A stretch of DNA of 6,136 bases, taken from positions 1 through 6,136 of the forward strand of contig JANMHJ010000010.1 in assembly GCA_031375105.1 (NCBI GenBank), given 5' to 3'. The number at the start of each line of letters is the position of its first letter. The first letter of the stretch is position 1. The notes below the pieces were generated by a model that was not told the origin of the DNA, searched no databases, and saw only the letters and a program-made list of their open reading frames with translations. The position numbers and the translations under genes are program-made. This document shows, piece by piece, positions 5,498 through 6,136 of the stretch. This DNA is from JANMDU01 sp031375105. GTDB lineage: Bacteria > Pseudomonadota > Gammaproteobacteria > Burkholderiales > Burkholderiaceae_C.

Positions 5498-5910
5498 GAC
5501 AACTCCTTTAAAAACTGGGGCGGTGAAACAAACTTCAAAGCGGGGAAGCGCAGCTCCATCGCCGCAAAATCTCGCGTGTTCCAAGTGACCACATCAGAGA
5601 CTGCCGCCGCCACGGCCAGTTCCACGATGTGATTGTCGCCTTCATCGCGCAGATGAGGCCGCCACGAAAAATAGGTATGCCGCCATTGGCAAACTGAGAG
5701 AAAGATATCGAGCAATTCCTCTCGCTCGGCCAAATTCAGACGGCACTCAGCAAAAAGCGCCTCCCGCCTCAGCACGTCTTCATATTCAGCCAGCAAGCTT
5801 GCGCCCATCACGGGCTGCAAATCCCCGCGCAGGCAAAGCTCCACCACCTTGGCAGAAGCGCCCACGCCCATGCAGGCACCGACGAAGACATTGGTATCGA
5901 CGAGGATCAC
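5494..5910 (-). CDS. PIN-domain toxin (putative ribonuclease) of a toxin-antitoxin pair
   Basis: A 138-residue PIN-domain protein from GTG 5910. It begins MILVDTNVFVGACMG. The acidic residues expected to bind Mg/Mn are D5 (VDTN), E42 (LLAEYEDVL), D92 (EGDNHIVELA) and D114 (TWNTRDF), all present, so it should be active. PIN toxins of this group are thought to cut RNA and stall growth when the antitoxin is lost. The frame continues 6 residues upstream to TTG 5928; GTG is preferred because the fold starts there, but neither start has a strong Shine-Dalgarno site. The stop codon overlaps the antitoxin start by four bases (ATGA). Transcription runs toward the antitoxin, then lolC and lolD. The family resembles 'putative toxin component, PIN family'; the true target is unknown. 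Confidence 0.82.
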   Translation of the reverse strand: MILVDTNVFVGACMGVGASAKVVELCLRGDLQPVMGASLLAEYEDVLRREALFAECRLNLAEREELLDIFLSVCQWRHTYFSWRPHLRDEGDNHIVELAVAAAVSDVVTWNTRDFAAMELRFPALKFVSPPQFLKELS

Positions 5911-5918
5911 GGCTCGAT

Positions 5919-5959
5919 GATACCTCAATATCCATCATTTTGATACCGTATAAGATACC
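5919..5959 (-). promoter_or_regulatory. Three GGTATC repeats at the toxin-antitoxin promoter, possible operator
   Basis: On the - strand GGTATC occurs at 5959-5954, 5947-5942 and 5924-5919, just before and across the toxin start. Between the first two lies TTATAC (5953-5948), a reasonable -10 hexamer; no good -35 is seen. Ribbon-helix-helix antitoxins usually repress their own operon by binding short repeated sites, so this cluster is a plausible autoregulatory operator. The evidence is the repeats alone. Confidence 0.33.
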
Positions 5960-6022
5960 AATTTTATTACTTCTTGCGCTCCAAGCAGAGTGATTCCAAT
6001 TCCCATTAAAATAGTGAATAAT

Positions 6023-6049
6023 ATGATCTCCTCAATCCTAGGAGATCAT
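6023..6049 (+). promoter_or_regulatory. Hairpin burying the ribosome-binding site of the transposase-like gene
   Basis: ATGATCTCCT (6023-6032) and AGGAGATCAT (6040-6049) form a perfect 10-bp inverted repeat with a 7-base loop. The 3' arm contains the Shine-Dalgarno AGGAG (6040-6044), 6 bases before ATG 6051. In any transcript that includes both arms the ribosome site would be paired. Several insertion sequences (IS10, IS50, IS200) use such stems to block translation from outside transcripts. A transcript starting inside the repeat would escape. Confidence 0.65.
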
Positions 6050-6050
6050 C

Positions 6051-6136
6051 ATGGCCAGACCCGCAAGCGGTACAGATCAAATCGAGGCTGCCCGAGCCAG
6101 CCTCAAAAGCGCCAAGACGGCAGATCAGCTACGCGC
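6051..6136 (+). CDS. Start of a probable IS630-type transposase (cut by the window edge)
   Basis: ATG 6051 has a well-placed AGGAG 6 bases upstream, and the frame is open to the end of the window, giving 28 complete codons. The protein begins MARPASGTDQIEAARASL and continues KSAKTADQLR. This resembles the opening of the helix-turn-helix half of IS630-like transposases common in Burkholderiales, where a similar leader precedes a homeodomain-like DNA-binding region. No catalytic residues are within view, so the family is only suggested by the leader. The gene runs away from the toxin-antitoxin pair. A left terminal repeat would be expected somewhere in 5930-6022 but I cannot define one. Confidence 0.55.
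   Translation, partial: MARPASGTDQIEAARASLKSAKTADQLR

Noticed and set aside
5498..5584. 29-residue N-terminal extension of the antitoxin
   Set aside because: ATG 5497 has an excellent Shine-Dalgarno site and begins the ribbon-helix-helix strand; the extension overlaps the toxin gene.
1..6136. CRISPR array
   Set aside because: No regularly spaced repeat of suitable length is present; the only repeats are the short ones listed.

Overview
The window looks like chromosomal DNA of a betaproteobacterium, most likely order Burkholderiales and perhaps Comamonadaceae. This rests on the character of the LolC and LolD proteins and on a MerR-type regulator of a kind familiar from that order. No taxon could be checked by search. 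It splits into a right-hand core part (about 2456-5271), a left-hand accessory part (1-2455), and a second accessory patch at the right edge (about 5282-6136).

Left part: a CHAT-domain (caspase-like) cysteine peptidase gene (194-1675, + strand) is followed by about 735 bases with no intact gene. That stretch holds a nested hairpin, the decayed C-terminal end of an IS6-type transposase, and an AT-rich strip with a TGCCATA repeat. It ends exactly at a 3' fragment of a tRNA-Asn gene (2411-2455). This fragment has the second half of the tRNA (anticodon loop CTGTTAA, T-arm, acceptor 3' strand, CCA) but no matching 5' half. That is the signature of the distal attachment site of an element integrated into tRNA-Asn. 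The intact tRNA, and probably the integrase, should lie left of the window. The CHAT gene is therefore best read as cargo of a genomic island, and such cargo often serves defence.

Core part: a bidirectional terminator separates the former tRNA gene from a convergent MerR-family regulator (2562-3041, -). Further right on the same strand are lolD (3297-3995) and lolC (3988-5271). They overlap by 8 bases and encode the ATPase and permease of the inner-membrane machine that releases outer-membrane lipoproteins.

Right part: a PIN-domain toxin (5494-5910 or -5928, -) and a small ribbon-helix-helix-like antitoxin (5282-5497, -) overlap by ATGA. They end 10 bases before lolC in the same direction, so a toxin-antitoxin pair appears joined to the front of an essential operon. 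Divergent from it, at the right edge, begins a probable IS630-type transposase (6051 onward, +). Its Shine-Dalgarno sequence is buried in a perfect 10-bp hairpin.

The points most worth a second look are the tRNA-Asn boundary with its CHAT cargo, an apparent frame change at the start of the CHAT gene, the ribosome-site-masking hairpin, and the TA-lolCD fusion.
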